Source: a virus
DNA: 34,240 bases
Virus record (IMG/VR): IMGVR_UViG_3300031951_000667
Span: 1 to 34,240 of that record
Reading direction: 5' to 3' (one strand)
In this document: piece after piece, positions 16,901 through 27,500 of the stretch
Position numbering within the stretch: the first letter of the stretch is position 1
How the letters are laid out: every line of letters starts with the position of its first letter
Position numbers and translations under genes: made by a program
The notes under the pieces: model-generated
What the model saw: only the letters and a program-made list of their open reading frames with translations
Databases searched by the model: none
What the model was told of the DNA's origin: nothing

Positions 16901-18585
16901 TCAGTAGGATGTTCAACATAACCCGTAATTGTAATTGACTCTCCCTTCTTATGATCTTTACCAATAAAGGCAGTATCAAAATTCCAACTAGGAAATTGTT
17001 CTTTTAAATTTTTATACCAAGATTGTGCTTCAAGATATGGTAAAACTTCTTTTTTAAAAGTTTCAGAATTTTTTCTGCTCCTAGCTTTACTTAATGGTAA
17101 GCCTCTTTCTTCAATCCATTTAAGGAACTGAGCTGCATTTTTCTCACTGTTAAATTGCTCAAGACTAATAACACCATCAATATCATGCAGATCTTCAGAT
17201 ATAGCTCTTACAACTCTACCATACTTTCTTAATACTAATGAGCCACTAAGAAAGTATTCAAATGGAGAATTAAATAATTTTTCTACAATCCCTTTAGCAA
17301 ATGGGTCTCTATTTAAACTTTGATTATAATACTTTTGCTCAAACTCTTCTCCCTTGCTTGAAAAGAACTTACCATTTGAATCCTCATAGTAACTTCTAAT
17401 AAACTTCTCATAGTTCTTTTTATAAACATCATCAACAATATCTAAGACAGTGTCTCTTAGTTCAGCTTCCTTGTATATAGTTATAGCTTTATTGTCCTTA
17501 ATATTTGCTTGCCACCAGTTCCATAGTTTATTGAACATTCTAATAATCCAATTTTCAGCATATTTATCTTTGTAGCCTAAACTTTCAAAGTATTCTTTGC
17601 TTATATCAGGATTTTTTCTTTTACTACCATCATATCCATTTTCAACACCAACAACTAACATACCGGCAATAAACTCAATAATTACTTGCCTGTGTGCATA
17701 TGGGTTAAATCTAGCTGGGTCATATTTGTAGATTTCTCTAACTGTTTCTGCAGCCATATCTCTCTCACCATATGGTGTAACTTCTTCCGCAGTTTGTTCA
17801 TCTTCTACTTCAAGCCTTCTTGTATTGTATTTATTGTACAATTCATCATATCTGCTCCAGCTATTTATACCTTTCCAAAGCTCTAAACCAAGTTTAGATT
17901 TTTTACCAAGAAATTGAAATATAACATTTGCAGACTGCATAGCTAATGTCTTGTCTGATACATTTCTTTTAAGTGCCATATACTTTTGAAGTATATCAAA
18001 TGCAGCTAAAGGATCCTCTTTTGTTCTTCTTACACCATTCTCATCAATCCAAGTTCTTCTATCTGAACTTATTATTTCATCAAGATCCTGATCAATTTTA
18101 ATGTTTAATCCTTCCATGAAAGAAATAAGACTAGTTCTTAGTCTATTACTAAACTCCCTATTTAAAGATGAATTATTAAAGTTATCCCTCATAAACATAG
18201 GGTTTAAACTTTCATCATCCTCAAAGTTTGATACAGGTTCTTTTAGAATATCAAAGTCTTTAGTCTCTTCTTTTATTTCTTGTTGGATTCTAACATCATC
18301 AAGTATTTGGAATAACTCATCATTTGGTTGAGCATAAAGTGTAACATTTATGTCATCCCTATAGAATCTAGATGAATATGGATATCTTGTTTGAACCTCA
18401 TATGGTTCATTGAAGAAAGAATCATTTTCTTCAAGTTTTAGATTTGGATACTTGAGCTGTATAAATCTGGTAAATTCTTCATTAAATTTATTAAATTCAA
18501 TTGGATCCAATATATCATTGAATTCACCAAGTATACCTCTCTTTTTTAAATCTTCTAAAACTGTTGACCTAGATTCACAAAACAT
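10963..18585 (-). CDS. Giant virion-type protein: NTase-like region, zincin motif, LysM, C-terminal hydrophobic segments
   Basis: The protein has 2540 residues counted from ATG at 18585. I prefer this to the TTG at 18594 because it forms a TAATG junction with the upstream stop. In order: a GS (448-449) followed by Asp468-Ile-Asp470 and a later Asp591 resembles a nucleotidyltransferase fold; HELSH (744-748) with FMEETLAYALQ near 807-817 resembles a zincin site and its third ligand; a long helical, coiled-coil-prone middle; a LysM repeat at about 2212-2257 (GQTLEEIAQMYGVTVEEL within it); and a C-terminal region with hydrophobic stretches near 2375-2391 and 2422-2450. Giant proteins beside the RNA polymerase gene in crAss-like phages are virion components delivered with DNA. 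LysM and the hydrophobic stretches fit passage through the cell envelope. Overall function is inference. Confidence 0.8.
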   Translation of the reverse strand: MFCESRSTVLEDLKKRGILGEFNDILDPIEFNKFNEEFTRFIQLKYPNLKLEENDSFFNEPYEVQTRYPYSSRFYRDDINVTLYAQPNDELFQILDDVRIQQEIKEETKDFDILKEPVSNFEDDESLNPMFMRDNFNNSSLNREFSNRLRTSLISFMEGLNIKIDQDLDEIISSDRRTWIDENGVRRTKEDPLAAFDILQKYMALKRNVSDKTLAMQSANVIFQFLGKKSKLGLELWKGINSWSRYDELYNKYNTRRLEVEDEQTAEEVTPYGERDMAAETVREIYKYDPARFNPYAHRQVIIEFIAGMLVVGVENGYDGSKRKNPDISKEYFESLGYKDKYAENWIIRMFNKLWNWWQANIKDNKAITIYKEAELRDTVLDIVDDVYKKNYEKFIRSYYEDSNGKFFSSKGEEFEQKYYNQSLNRDPFAKGIVEKLFNSPFEYFLSGSLVLRKYGRVVRAISEDLHDIDGVISLEQFNSEKNAAQFLKWIEERGLPLSKARSRKNSETFKKEVLPYLEAQSWYKNLKEQFPSWNFDTAFIGKDHKKGESITITGYVEHPTETETVQDGLASYGGKIVPNMVTRPKRYVLDFFLRTQEGNYPEIFDQYYKDWKQIFEAKINMGRGKDLTDLIYFQPFFEDKYKFTNRGFRYFTFADDHFTNMPDKSDLTVDEGKINNERAKEAADALGQKIAESLGVQYMYVTEQEARQILESRKKKYNGEPAFFFGGAVYIVGDNVNFDTVLHELSHPLLRAIYRENKTLFTNLYNSLMATTEGQIIRDHVIKNYPELPEYTIDANGERQLNPLFMEETLAYALQRKAANQVTNQIESEGFESFIGKLLSVLKDLLKKIFGSKVKVADINVNTKIDKLAEMLLTDTFEYNVEAIKNEDIVAFAREIKDMANRLVKDVKADKIQESINDLFATNQLIYEKAINFKTRSPLYQKMLKEALFVKGTKELLPRIKRSLAGFQTITNYEDLSVDEIIKNTVEAERARTQDLTNRARSFINSVAVVNNISQNIFSDLNRMQKTKEFNSRDAVALLFLYRSSIRSWNDMFNTFDEFLIEQDDFDVTQPNELTDLINETKNNLLRADKKIRDIYQENSVNFYVEVTGYMNDFLMQELGNNLKNALTNKLSVSEIEELYNGVIKQSFTDQDLDELYAKYEKKGIESKYIKKFIDDYKEFLLNQDTITDGLSGKLKDVSWFNRFFESYTSSNDPIVGGLAIFINDQITEANNRALEKSYQFRKKLQPLLEKIGYSTLKTRQLVDLLMFKDKILYVDPKTKKPVEKEILTFLNEFGNGWRYVQDLLEYKIDEAWSSEDQEKIRTAVDEYRAFKRDYMHDEYIQEVYQKDSVFDKYGDIGKMAWLARKMALDAYNNESNELTDELERFQKYSTLQSLWQDYKNLYSLKYADGSDKVDDPINGIYDLTITRILLEHRESTGDYYEFIPRAGSLQTAFNEFLSLKDQEGATPEEIEEAKKEWVKQNLRVAYTEDFYNSRKDLITKLKALQSKVNTVIEEDFDISNAYSEIYNLMYAYKDEQGQPIPEELGVDKLKTIKELNQKIIDYKAKFDTKTGLSRDESEELDLYIAISKKDPAKLTPEQKLRYRTLLEKQAKTGLSVGEVALMQSIYADLSSLTQKIPTEYYVDALNEHLQRLNVAPINVEDATNFINSDEMKALLEKDGKLVDWFRVNHVSRKVKNRKTRKIEVKYERTMANSLSVPKNPEYYEKTVLLNELTGEEETFNGLPNARHSIYRIKDKYRTGYNPQTGEVELQVGVHIDNKGQYLPRLFTNVNDPNSAKDDRYINKDYMRLKDQPNSVRFQLLEVMKEAHLSFQEDKSNKSKLYLDMPRYVLRDNLSRLQAGKLGERYSQIKKGIGQSIRDAWGKSVDEVELEHNYERDNNLQEYRLVNTDLNSEEVSYIPVTGLYNLDIDNTDPDVVRGMFKYLLSLEQQSQLLQTLPLVNSILDTLEDPANAPKTPNTYSKTINRIKGKLTHTVKPGATNNRAGQVRSLIEREYYGKQYSGEGSSVYLDKFIGKLQKLSSRASLAVNLPSDLKNRYGQIVQNIIESAGGGFITVKDLGKGKLWATPAMLEWVAKSVYTKGVPALSSQIIEMFDAAFKFEDDFGRSVSRNMSKDLMNGEWMYNIRKNAEMEAALQLFGAFLNAEKVEQRLSNGKTITINYKDAWQLNKDTGIAELKPGVDPAWYNRTVYHEYVKGQTLEEIAQMYGVTVEELQQRNKVVSAIEFEEGKEIIIAKSEKFKQFRNKFQGVSHRLYGSYDKFAQAEGNMYLPYRMFTFMRKWFIPMLTNRWGAAVEIEDGKFWKPKMKKRYDWMTGKTTMGFYVNAYLGMKELIKSKGKYWAYMPLDQKRDLMRTLSEGLFIITAALLASMLWGYDPDDKKRFDKLRARSGALFTDDFKTWGFIQNHMLLLLLGVQAETSAFVPLPTIAGVNLGADDYIKMVTTTTSAFGNTISLYAKIFEDVFQLITFNDKAYYSRKEGEYFWQQEGSPKVIGHLLKSVGINGNTGQVDKALEGFESAGKLK

Positions 18586-21500
18586 TACATACAATTTAAT
18601 GGGTTATTCTCTCCTTCAAATTTAGCTAATATTTCTGCATCTGTTACAGGTTGATATTTGGCTACCTCTGAACTTACTTCTTTTGCAAACTCCGATCCTG
18701 GGTTAAGATATTGGAATTCTTCAAAAAGTCTTCTACTTAAATATACAAATAATTCTTTTGGCATCAAAGCAGGATCTCCATATCCATTAATAGAAAATGC
18801 AACTTTACCTCCTTTTTCTATTACTTGATTGATTTCTGCAATAGCAAGTTCTATATCAGCTATCCTATTATCATAGTACTTTTTATCTAGAGTAGAGAAA
18901 GCATCGGATACCTTATCTAAACCAGTTACTATACCTACAGAAGAACTATTAGCTATTTTTTTAAGTAGCACTTGCCCTTTAAGCTTTCTTTTATTAAACT
19001 CTTCAGGTGTCATTTTTTCATATGCTTCTTTTTGTGCTAAGCTTAATTGATAGATAAATGTAATGTCTTGATTATTATCAACTATATACTGGTATGCTTT
19101 TTCACTTCCAGAAAGATCATTGTATACAAATACATTAGCACTAATAGTTGGTATAAGATTTTTTCTTTCTACCAGCCTTTCTGCATTTTCTATGTCTTCA
19201 GCTGTTATTGTTTCTGAATCTGGAATTTTTGAAAGTACATACTGTGTATCTATAGATTTCTGAACATCTAGTCCTGTCAAATAATTTTTAAATCTATACT
19301 TGTCTCTATTTGTTTTACTGTTAACTTGTTCAAACTTATTTTTAAAATCAACAAGCATTTTAAGTTTTACAGGAGATTCTAAGAACTTAGCAGTCTCATC
19401 ATTCATTACATCAATAAACTTATCAAAGTCAGTTAAGCTTAGGAAGTTGTATTTACTTTTATTAGTACCTGATTGCAGCATTGCAATGTATGTAATCTTT
19501 GCAAAGAAGTCACTAATTCTATCATTCTCATCTTTATCTTCAACCTTTTTTACAGCCCTATTTGAAAGCTCTTCAAAATTTCTTGAATATAAATTAGACT
19601 TAAATGATGTCATGTCTTTATCATCTATATAAAGATTAAACATTGTCTTAGATTGATTAGTATCTATTACTATTCTAGATAGTACAGGATAATTATCAAA
19701 AAGCTCAGTTCTGTATTGAGTCTTAAGCCTTTCTAATCTAACAGCATATGCATTTTCTTTATCATTAAATAAATGATATGGATTCAATGTGTTATCTAAA
19801 GCTCTACTTGCTATAATTTTTTCATAAGTGTATCTTCTATTTTCTGTTTCCACACCTCTTACACTAGTCTTTTTTACATTTTCAAGTTCTTTTTTAAACT
19901 CTTGTGTTTTTACAACTTCATCAAAAGGCATAACATGTCTTAGATACTCTCTTTCTACAACAAATCTGATATATTCTTCTTTGTTAGAAGCTACATTACT
20001 TCCAAAATGACCTGGCTCAAGAGCATATAATCCTCTATCCTCATAACTATTTTTAGCTTCACTTCCTCTTAGATAAGACTTGTCAAAGAATTCTTTTTCA
20101 ATTTGAACTCTATCAACCACCATAGTTGGCCCACCAGCTGTATCTACAACCCGTGCACCAAACTTAAGTCCTGCAGCAGGTGTAATTTTAATATTGTCAC
20201 TTAGGGCATAAGAGCTATATTCTTTTCCAAGACTATATTTTCTTAGTGTATTTTGGAACAAATAACTTAAAATATCATTTCTAAATACAACTGGGAATAT
20301 ATCACGATAGTTATATCCAAATGCAGCTTTTAAAATTTCTGCATTTTTAAAATCAGAAACATAAGATTGTATATAATCTTGTATGTCTTCATCATATCTA
20401 AACTTGAATAATGGTTTTGCTAAACCTTTAACAAGTTTTGAATTAAAGAAAGAACTAATAATTGAATCATTAATCATTCCTAACCTTAGATCTTGATCTA
20501 TTTTAGTATTTAGTGCTAAAGCCTCAATATTAGATTCAGCTTGAATAGCTTGTCCTACATCAGTGTTAAGAGCTGTATCAGGATTAGAAGCCATCTTTAA
20601 TGCTGTGATTCCTTCAATTTGTTTTTCTATAGTAAGATAATGCAAGAACATTGTTCTTGATAAGTCACTACTAGCTTTTTCAGGATTATTTTTACTTTCT
20701 GTGATTAGATTAAGCATTTCTTCTTTAGTGAAATGTTTGTTATCTTCACTTCTGTTTTTAAAATATTCATCCATCATATTCTTACCAACAGTATATCTTA
20801 CTTGGTCATCTGCAAGAAAGTTCTTAAAGTTTTTAGATATAACATTGCTGGCTGCTTTGAAAGATACTCCTAAATATCCTGGGTCTCTTCTTAATGGTTC
20901 TGCAAATGTACTTTGTGCAAGTCTCTTTTCTTTTACATAGTCCCTAACAAGTGGTTGTGATACAAAGTAAACTGCTTCTTCTACTGGTACTCCTGTCTTA
21001 AGTAAGTAAAGTAGTATAGGTGCAACTTCATAGTTACCCTGCACAAAGAATATCCAAGCATCTTTTTCAACATCCACCCAACCGTTTATTAATTGGGATA
21101 TAACATCAGCTATTTTATTTACACCATCAACATCATACTGATTAGACAATGATATAACATCTTGTCCATTCTTTTTTGTTGTGTGATGTCTTAAACCTAA
21201 GAATGATATTCTATTCATTTCTTCATCACTGTGTTTATACACAGGAGGCATTGTTGCTCCTAATGAATTAAATATAACATTGAATGTATTTTCAATAGCA
21301 CCAAGTCCTAATGTCTTCTTACCAACAACATTTGATTCATGTTTGTATAAGTTATAACCTACTTCAAAGATTCTTGTTGGACTAATAACTTCTTTTTGCT
21401 TACCACTTTTATCTGGAGCTGAAAGATTTGGTACAAGGTTTCCATCTTTATCTTTAGTCATCATATTTTGTAATGGACTATAATCCATTACTGATTGTGC

Positions 21501-24500
21501 TAATCTATCTGCTATAGGTTTAACAAGATAAGTTCCGTTAGGAGTTGTAAGAGATACAAAATTTTCTGGTAATTCAAGAATACTTCTTATGTCATTGATC
21601 AGTGCATTCTCAAGACCAGCCTTTTGCATAGCATACATCTGCTGCTTAGTCATATCATATTTTGCTGGATCTTTGAGTGCATTATAGAATTCCTCTGCAT
21701 TTTCAAACATTGTCTGTTTAACATTGCCATCAGAATCAATGTTATTCATGAATATAGATAACTTATCAATATCAAAGTCAGCTCCTGATTTAGCAACTAT
21801 TTCTGCTGGAGGAATGATAATATTACCAGCTTCTGCTGGAAGGAAGTGATATACTTCCATAAATTCCATAGAGTTCAAACCCTGTACTGGAATCCTAACT
21901 CCAACCATAGTTATTGCTTTTCTGTTATTTTTATCATTTGCATCTAACCATTCATCATCTTTGATAGCTTCATTAAGTCTATCAATAGTTCCTATTGGTT
22001 CACCTTTGTATTCTAGATTTAATAAACTCTCATAATCACCTTGAAGAGATATGGCAACTTTCATTGCTGTAGTTTTACCATCAGCTCCTCTATGATATGT
22101 AGGTAAAAAGTTAGAGCCCATATATTTTTTAACTGCAGTTTCCCGTGCAGCAGGACTCATCTTATCTAAATCAATTGGCAACTCAAATAAACCATCATAG
22201 AAAGCAGATGATTTCTGTACTAATGGTTCTCCCTTAACTTTTTGTTTAATTATTCTTTTATTGATCAATGACAATAAAAGTTTTTCAATCTTCACAGCCT
22301 CTGGGTGTAGAGATAAGTCAAATCTTAAATCTCCCTCATCAGTTACATCAATGATGTCTATTAGATTGTCACTATATACATCATCTCTTGTAAGAGTATC
22401 CCGAATCATTTTTGCAAGCTTTGCAATACTGTCTTTATTTACTGGAATAAATTCTCCACTTTCAGTTTCTTCAAACCCTAGTTCATCAACTAATTCATTT
22501 TTAAGTAACTCAGTATACTCAGATACCCTGTTTACATAGTTTTCAATTAGCTTAGTATGTTTTTTTATGGTTATTTGACCATTTTCATACATTCCTTCTA
22601 ATACTAACTTTCTTAACTGAGTTGAGAATATTGATTTTTGTTTATACTTTGAGTTTACTTCAGTTTGATTTTTAAGGTATTCTGCAAAAATTACATTCTT
22701 GGTTAATGTAACTGAGGTATCTATATTTCCATTTTTGTCCACAATGTTATCACCTGAACCAAAATGTCCTACCTTTTCACCAGATTCCATTAATACATAA
22801 TCAATACCTTGTTTCATCATCATGTCATGAATCTGACCCAATCTAGTATTGGCAGTATGCACTGTAGGAATCAATGGAGCTAATGAAAATTTATGAAAAG
22901 ATGTTAATGGTAATCCAGAAACTTTAATGTTACCATAGTACTGTAATTTATATGGTGGAAAGTATTCTCTAATTTCAGAAGCTGTAATTGTTTCATTATT
23001 TACAATTCTTTTATATAAGTTTTCCTGTTGAGTAGTCCAGTTACCTTCTAGATTTTTTAACATCTTATATGCTTCAAATCCTATCCAACCTTGACCATCA
23101 GCAATTTTCATATCACTGTAGTCTTTAAGAACTATTGTTGCAAGTTCTTTTGCAAGTCTTTCTGCTTCAGCTTTAGATTTACCAGCTTTTAAATACCTTT
23201 GTGTATAATCTTTAACGTGAGCATCATAGTATTCTGACTTATATTTAGATTCCCCTATCTCTTCTTCTTTTATAATAGCTGTGTTAAGTGTACCATCATA
23301 TGGTCTAAATTCATAATTATATTTTTCAGCATAAAGTCTTTCATACATAGGGCTGTTGATATACATCCTTGCTCTATAATCTGCACGGAATCCTCTACCA
23401 CCAGAACCTAAACCAGCATTTCTCTTATGGAACTCTTCTTTGTCATGGTTATACTGTACTGTATCTCCATATGCCAAAATGGTTGTTTCAAAGTTATGTA
23501 TCCAATAGTTATAGGTGTATGCTTTAACTAGCATTTTATCTACTTGATCTTTACTAAGTTCTTCAGAAGATACCATATCATATAAACTTTGGTCTATATA
23601 TCTAGCATCTTCTAATCTACTGTAGTTTTGTTGTGTTTGAGCATTAAAATATTGAATGACATCATTTTTAATTTTTCTTCTTAATTCAGGATTCTCATTA
23701 ACAATATCTTTAAGATTAAAATCTTCAGGATTAAAATAACCAGTCTCTAATGCATCTTCCATAGTTTTATCTATCAATGCATATAGATCACCTTGTACTT
23801 CAGCAGATAAGACATCATCAAATGCTGTAAATGCTTCACCGGCTTTTACAGTTTGACCATTATCTTTTCTTACTACATTTCTATTATAGGCTGAAAATTT
23901 TCCAAAGTATTCTTTATTTGATTTGAATCTGTAAATCCTACCAGCTTCTGCTGCAATGTAACCAAGTAACACATTAAATGCTTCTGACTCTCCTAGATTA
24001 TTATTTGCTGTAGTATTACTTGGACTAAATGCCATGATATCTACATAAAGATTGGTGAGTTTTTTGCTTGAATAAGTATTTACTTTCTTAGCTCTTAAGT
24101 TCATTGCTGTTTGCTTAGAAGCATGTCTCATGAACTCCACAACACCTGATTGTAGCATTGTATGCATTTCCTGTAAGAACTTACTTGTTACATCTGTATT
24201 TGCAGTTGATGTTCCAGTAGTTTCATTATTCTCTCTATCAATAATTTGAGTACCTCCAATATTTTCTAATAACAATTCAGCACCTGGAAACTTTTCACCA
24301 TAGTTTGGTGACATTGGATTTAAATCAAAAATAGAATTTAATACTACAGAAAATGCTGAAGAAGGATTATTCTCTTCAGACAACCATCTCATGTGTTGGA
24401 ATCTACCATTTGGATCAGCTTCTTTCATAGTAAGCTGTTGCCAAGAAGAAGCTTTATTTATTGAAGTTACAATTCTTGTTACTGTATTATCTAAGAACTG

Positions 24501-27500
24501 TTCCCATACTCTATTCTTTTCAGGAGTTAATACACTGTAGTTTGAGTATCCATCTGAAAATCTATTTTGTAATTGTGCAAGTGTTGTAATTTTAGATCTA
24601 ACATCTCTTGCTTTTCCTCCAGCAGCATCAACTATTGCTTTTGGCATTTCATTCATCAAATAATATAGAGGCTGTCTTTTAAAATCCTCTGCTGCAGCCA
24701 TTAGTCCAATATCATTGGACTTACTAGCTAAGTATACTAATCTTACATTATCATATATAAAATCAATATTGTATCTAGAAGCAAATGGTTTTTCTTTATT
24801 TCTAACAACATTTCTAATATCAGCACTTGTCATATCTAATTGGATACCAAGAGCTGCAAGAAACTCACCTGCTTTGTTAGGATTAAGCTTTTTGTCTAAT
24901 GTAAATTCTTTAATAACCTCATTAACATTTAAGTAATTGTTTCCACCATCCTTTTCAATAAATCTGTTGGTAACAGAATCAGCAACATTAAAGTTTGTTG
25001 TCCAATCATTAATGATTCTATAAATATCAAAGTTAGCTGCAGCAAGTCTAGCTTCATAGATTGATTTCTCTGGTATTCTTTTACCATCAATTTGTTTAGC
25101 TTTCTCTATAACAGTTTTATTTATATTTAATTGAATAAATGGAATAACCGGCTTCTTAAGATCTTGCCAGAAATTAGTTTCTGATTTAAACTCTGTGTTA
25201 TTATTATAAGCTAAAGGTCCAAATTGATATGGGTTTGGTAATATTTCAAGAACTTGAATAAACTCAGGATAATTTTCAATTGAGTTTTTCATTCTATCAT
25301 ACATATCAAGAAAATCCATAGAGCCCTGTAAAGTTCTTGCTAATCTAGCCCACATTACATCTACTGGTTCTAGCATTGGAAGACCAAAGTCATCTGTTTT
25401 TACAGAGTAGGTTTTAACTCCATTTTCATTTTCTTCAATTAAATAATCCCCATTCTCATCTCTATTAAGTTGGTAGATTCCAGAAAGCATCATCATTGTA
25501 TCATCAGTTGCTAACTGTTTAGCAGAAATAGAATTACCTTCTTCTGTTTTAAATAAAGCTACTGTAGCATCTTCTGTATCATCATTATAGGCATCTTTCA
25601 AAATATTAAATCTTGATCTTTGCATGTGAAATGCAACTACACCTTTATCTGTTTTTTTACTTAATGCCTCATCAACAACACCATAATTTTCCACTGCTTT
25701 CATCAAAAGATCAAGCTTTGCCATCTCTTTTTGTTCAGCTACAAAATCAGGATTTTTATTTGTGGGGTCTGCATTTGCAATAGCAATACTTTGTGCAACT
25801 TCTATTTGATTATCAAGTAAAACATTTAACTGTTTTTCTATATTACTATAAAGTTTTTGTCTATTAGTTATATCACTTAAAAGTCTTACTGCTCCACTTG
25901 TTGTACCGTATGTAGTATTATATTTATAGAAGGTTCTAGCCATTAATGAATCCATAAGATCCACAATCTTATTAGACTGAACATCAGTAATTTCAGTAAA
26001 GTCTTTGCCAGTACTTGTGATTGGTTGTATTGTTTTCTTTGCACTATTCAATCTTTGAAAACCAGGCATTAAGTTATGCTCAGCATTTTCAGTATCAACT
26101 GTAAAGTTTCCGGTATAAAGATTATTATAATATTCTTTTACCATTGGTATATCATACAATCTTGTTACATCTCTCTTAGTTGTTTTACCAAAGAAGAAAT
26201 CAATAATCTTTTTGATTTTATTAAATATGGTCTGAATAATACCAGATTGTTTTTTACCATTTACAGCATAGTCAATAAAGTCTTCAGCTAAATCTTCTTC
26301 AATTTCTATAAATTCTTTATTGGCCCATTTATCAAATGTTCTAATATGGTTATATAATGCTGTCTTTTCTTCTATTGTTAGAACCAACTGAGAGAATGCA
26401 TGCCATGCTTCGTGATATAAAGTAATTGGTTGGGCATCTCCATATAGTTCTATTCTTGCTGCAAATCCTTCTTCTCTAAGTTTATTTGCTGCATCAGATA
26501 AAAGAGATCCTGCAGAAAGAAATGTACCATATGCTGAAGAGTTAAATACAAGAGCCAGTCTTTCAACATCTACAACACCTTTTAAAGGGGACTTATCAAA
26601 CCATGCATTTACATCTTCCCAAGCTCTAGCACTTCCATAGAGTTGATTCATAACAGAAGCAGCTCTTTTATTTCTATCCATACCTGGAAGATCAGGTATT
26701 AAATCAGTACCATTTAGTAAATCATCTATAGAAATTTTATTAATTTTTCTATCTTGAACTTTTTGTTGCTCTACTGTTTTAGCTGGTATAGTTGGTTTAG
26801 CAGGGACAACAGTTGATGTATCCACTGGTTGAGTAACTTTATTTGCAGCTTTCTTATAAGTTTTAGTTGACTTGCTAAGAAATCTAGATAGAAAATCTGC
26901 TTTAGTATTCTTAGTTGATTTTGAACCTGAAGCTAAATATGGAGCTTGAGTTCTTAATGCATAACCTGTAAATGCTCTAATCTTAACTGGTATACCTAAT
27001 TTTTTTGCTGCTTTGATTGAAGCTTCAGCAATACCGGTTTGACCATTACTAATGATCTTAGATATTGGATAATCCTTTACAACCTCTTTTAAGATATTAT
27101 AAATATACTTATCTATTTCTGCTTGAGTGTAACCATCTTTAGCAAGCTGTGCAATATCATTACCAACAATATTTACAACATTACCTTTCATTTTAGAAAG
27201 GTTACTTACCATTAAATCAATAGCATTTTGTGGAGGAATTAAATTTTTTGGAGCTTCACTTTTAGAACCAATTTTTAATCCATACCATTTGTTTACTGCA
27301 CCAGCTCTTTGTTGTACTAATTTTTCATCAGGAGTAGTAAACTTTGTTCCTAATCCAAATACTACATCTGCTTCATTTATATTTGCTACAAGAGTTTTAT
27401 CATTTGGAAGAGTAGATTGTTTAGTTTCTATTGTAAACTTTACTCCTTCTTCTTCCTCTTCTTCAACTTCTTCTTTTTTAACTTCATCTTGAGTACCATT

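Noticed and set aside
18586-18594. TTG start for the 2540-residue protein
   Set aside because: An in-frame ATG three codons later overlaps the upstream stop as TAATG, the same junction style seen elsewhere in the window.
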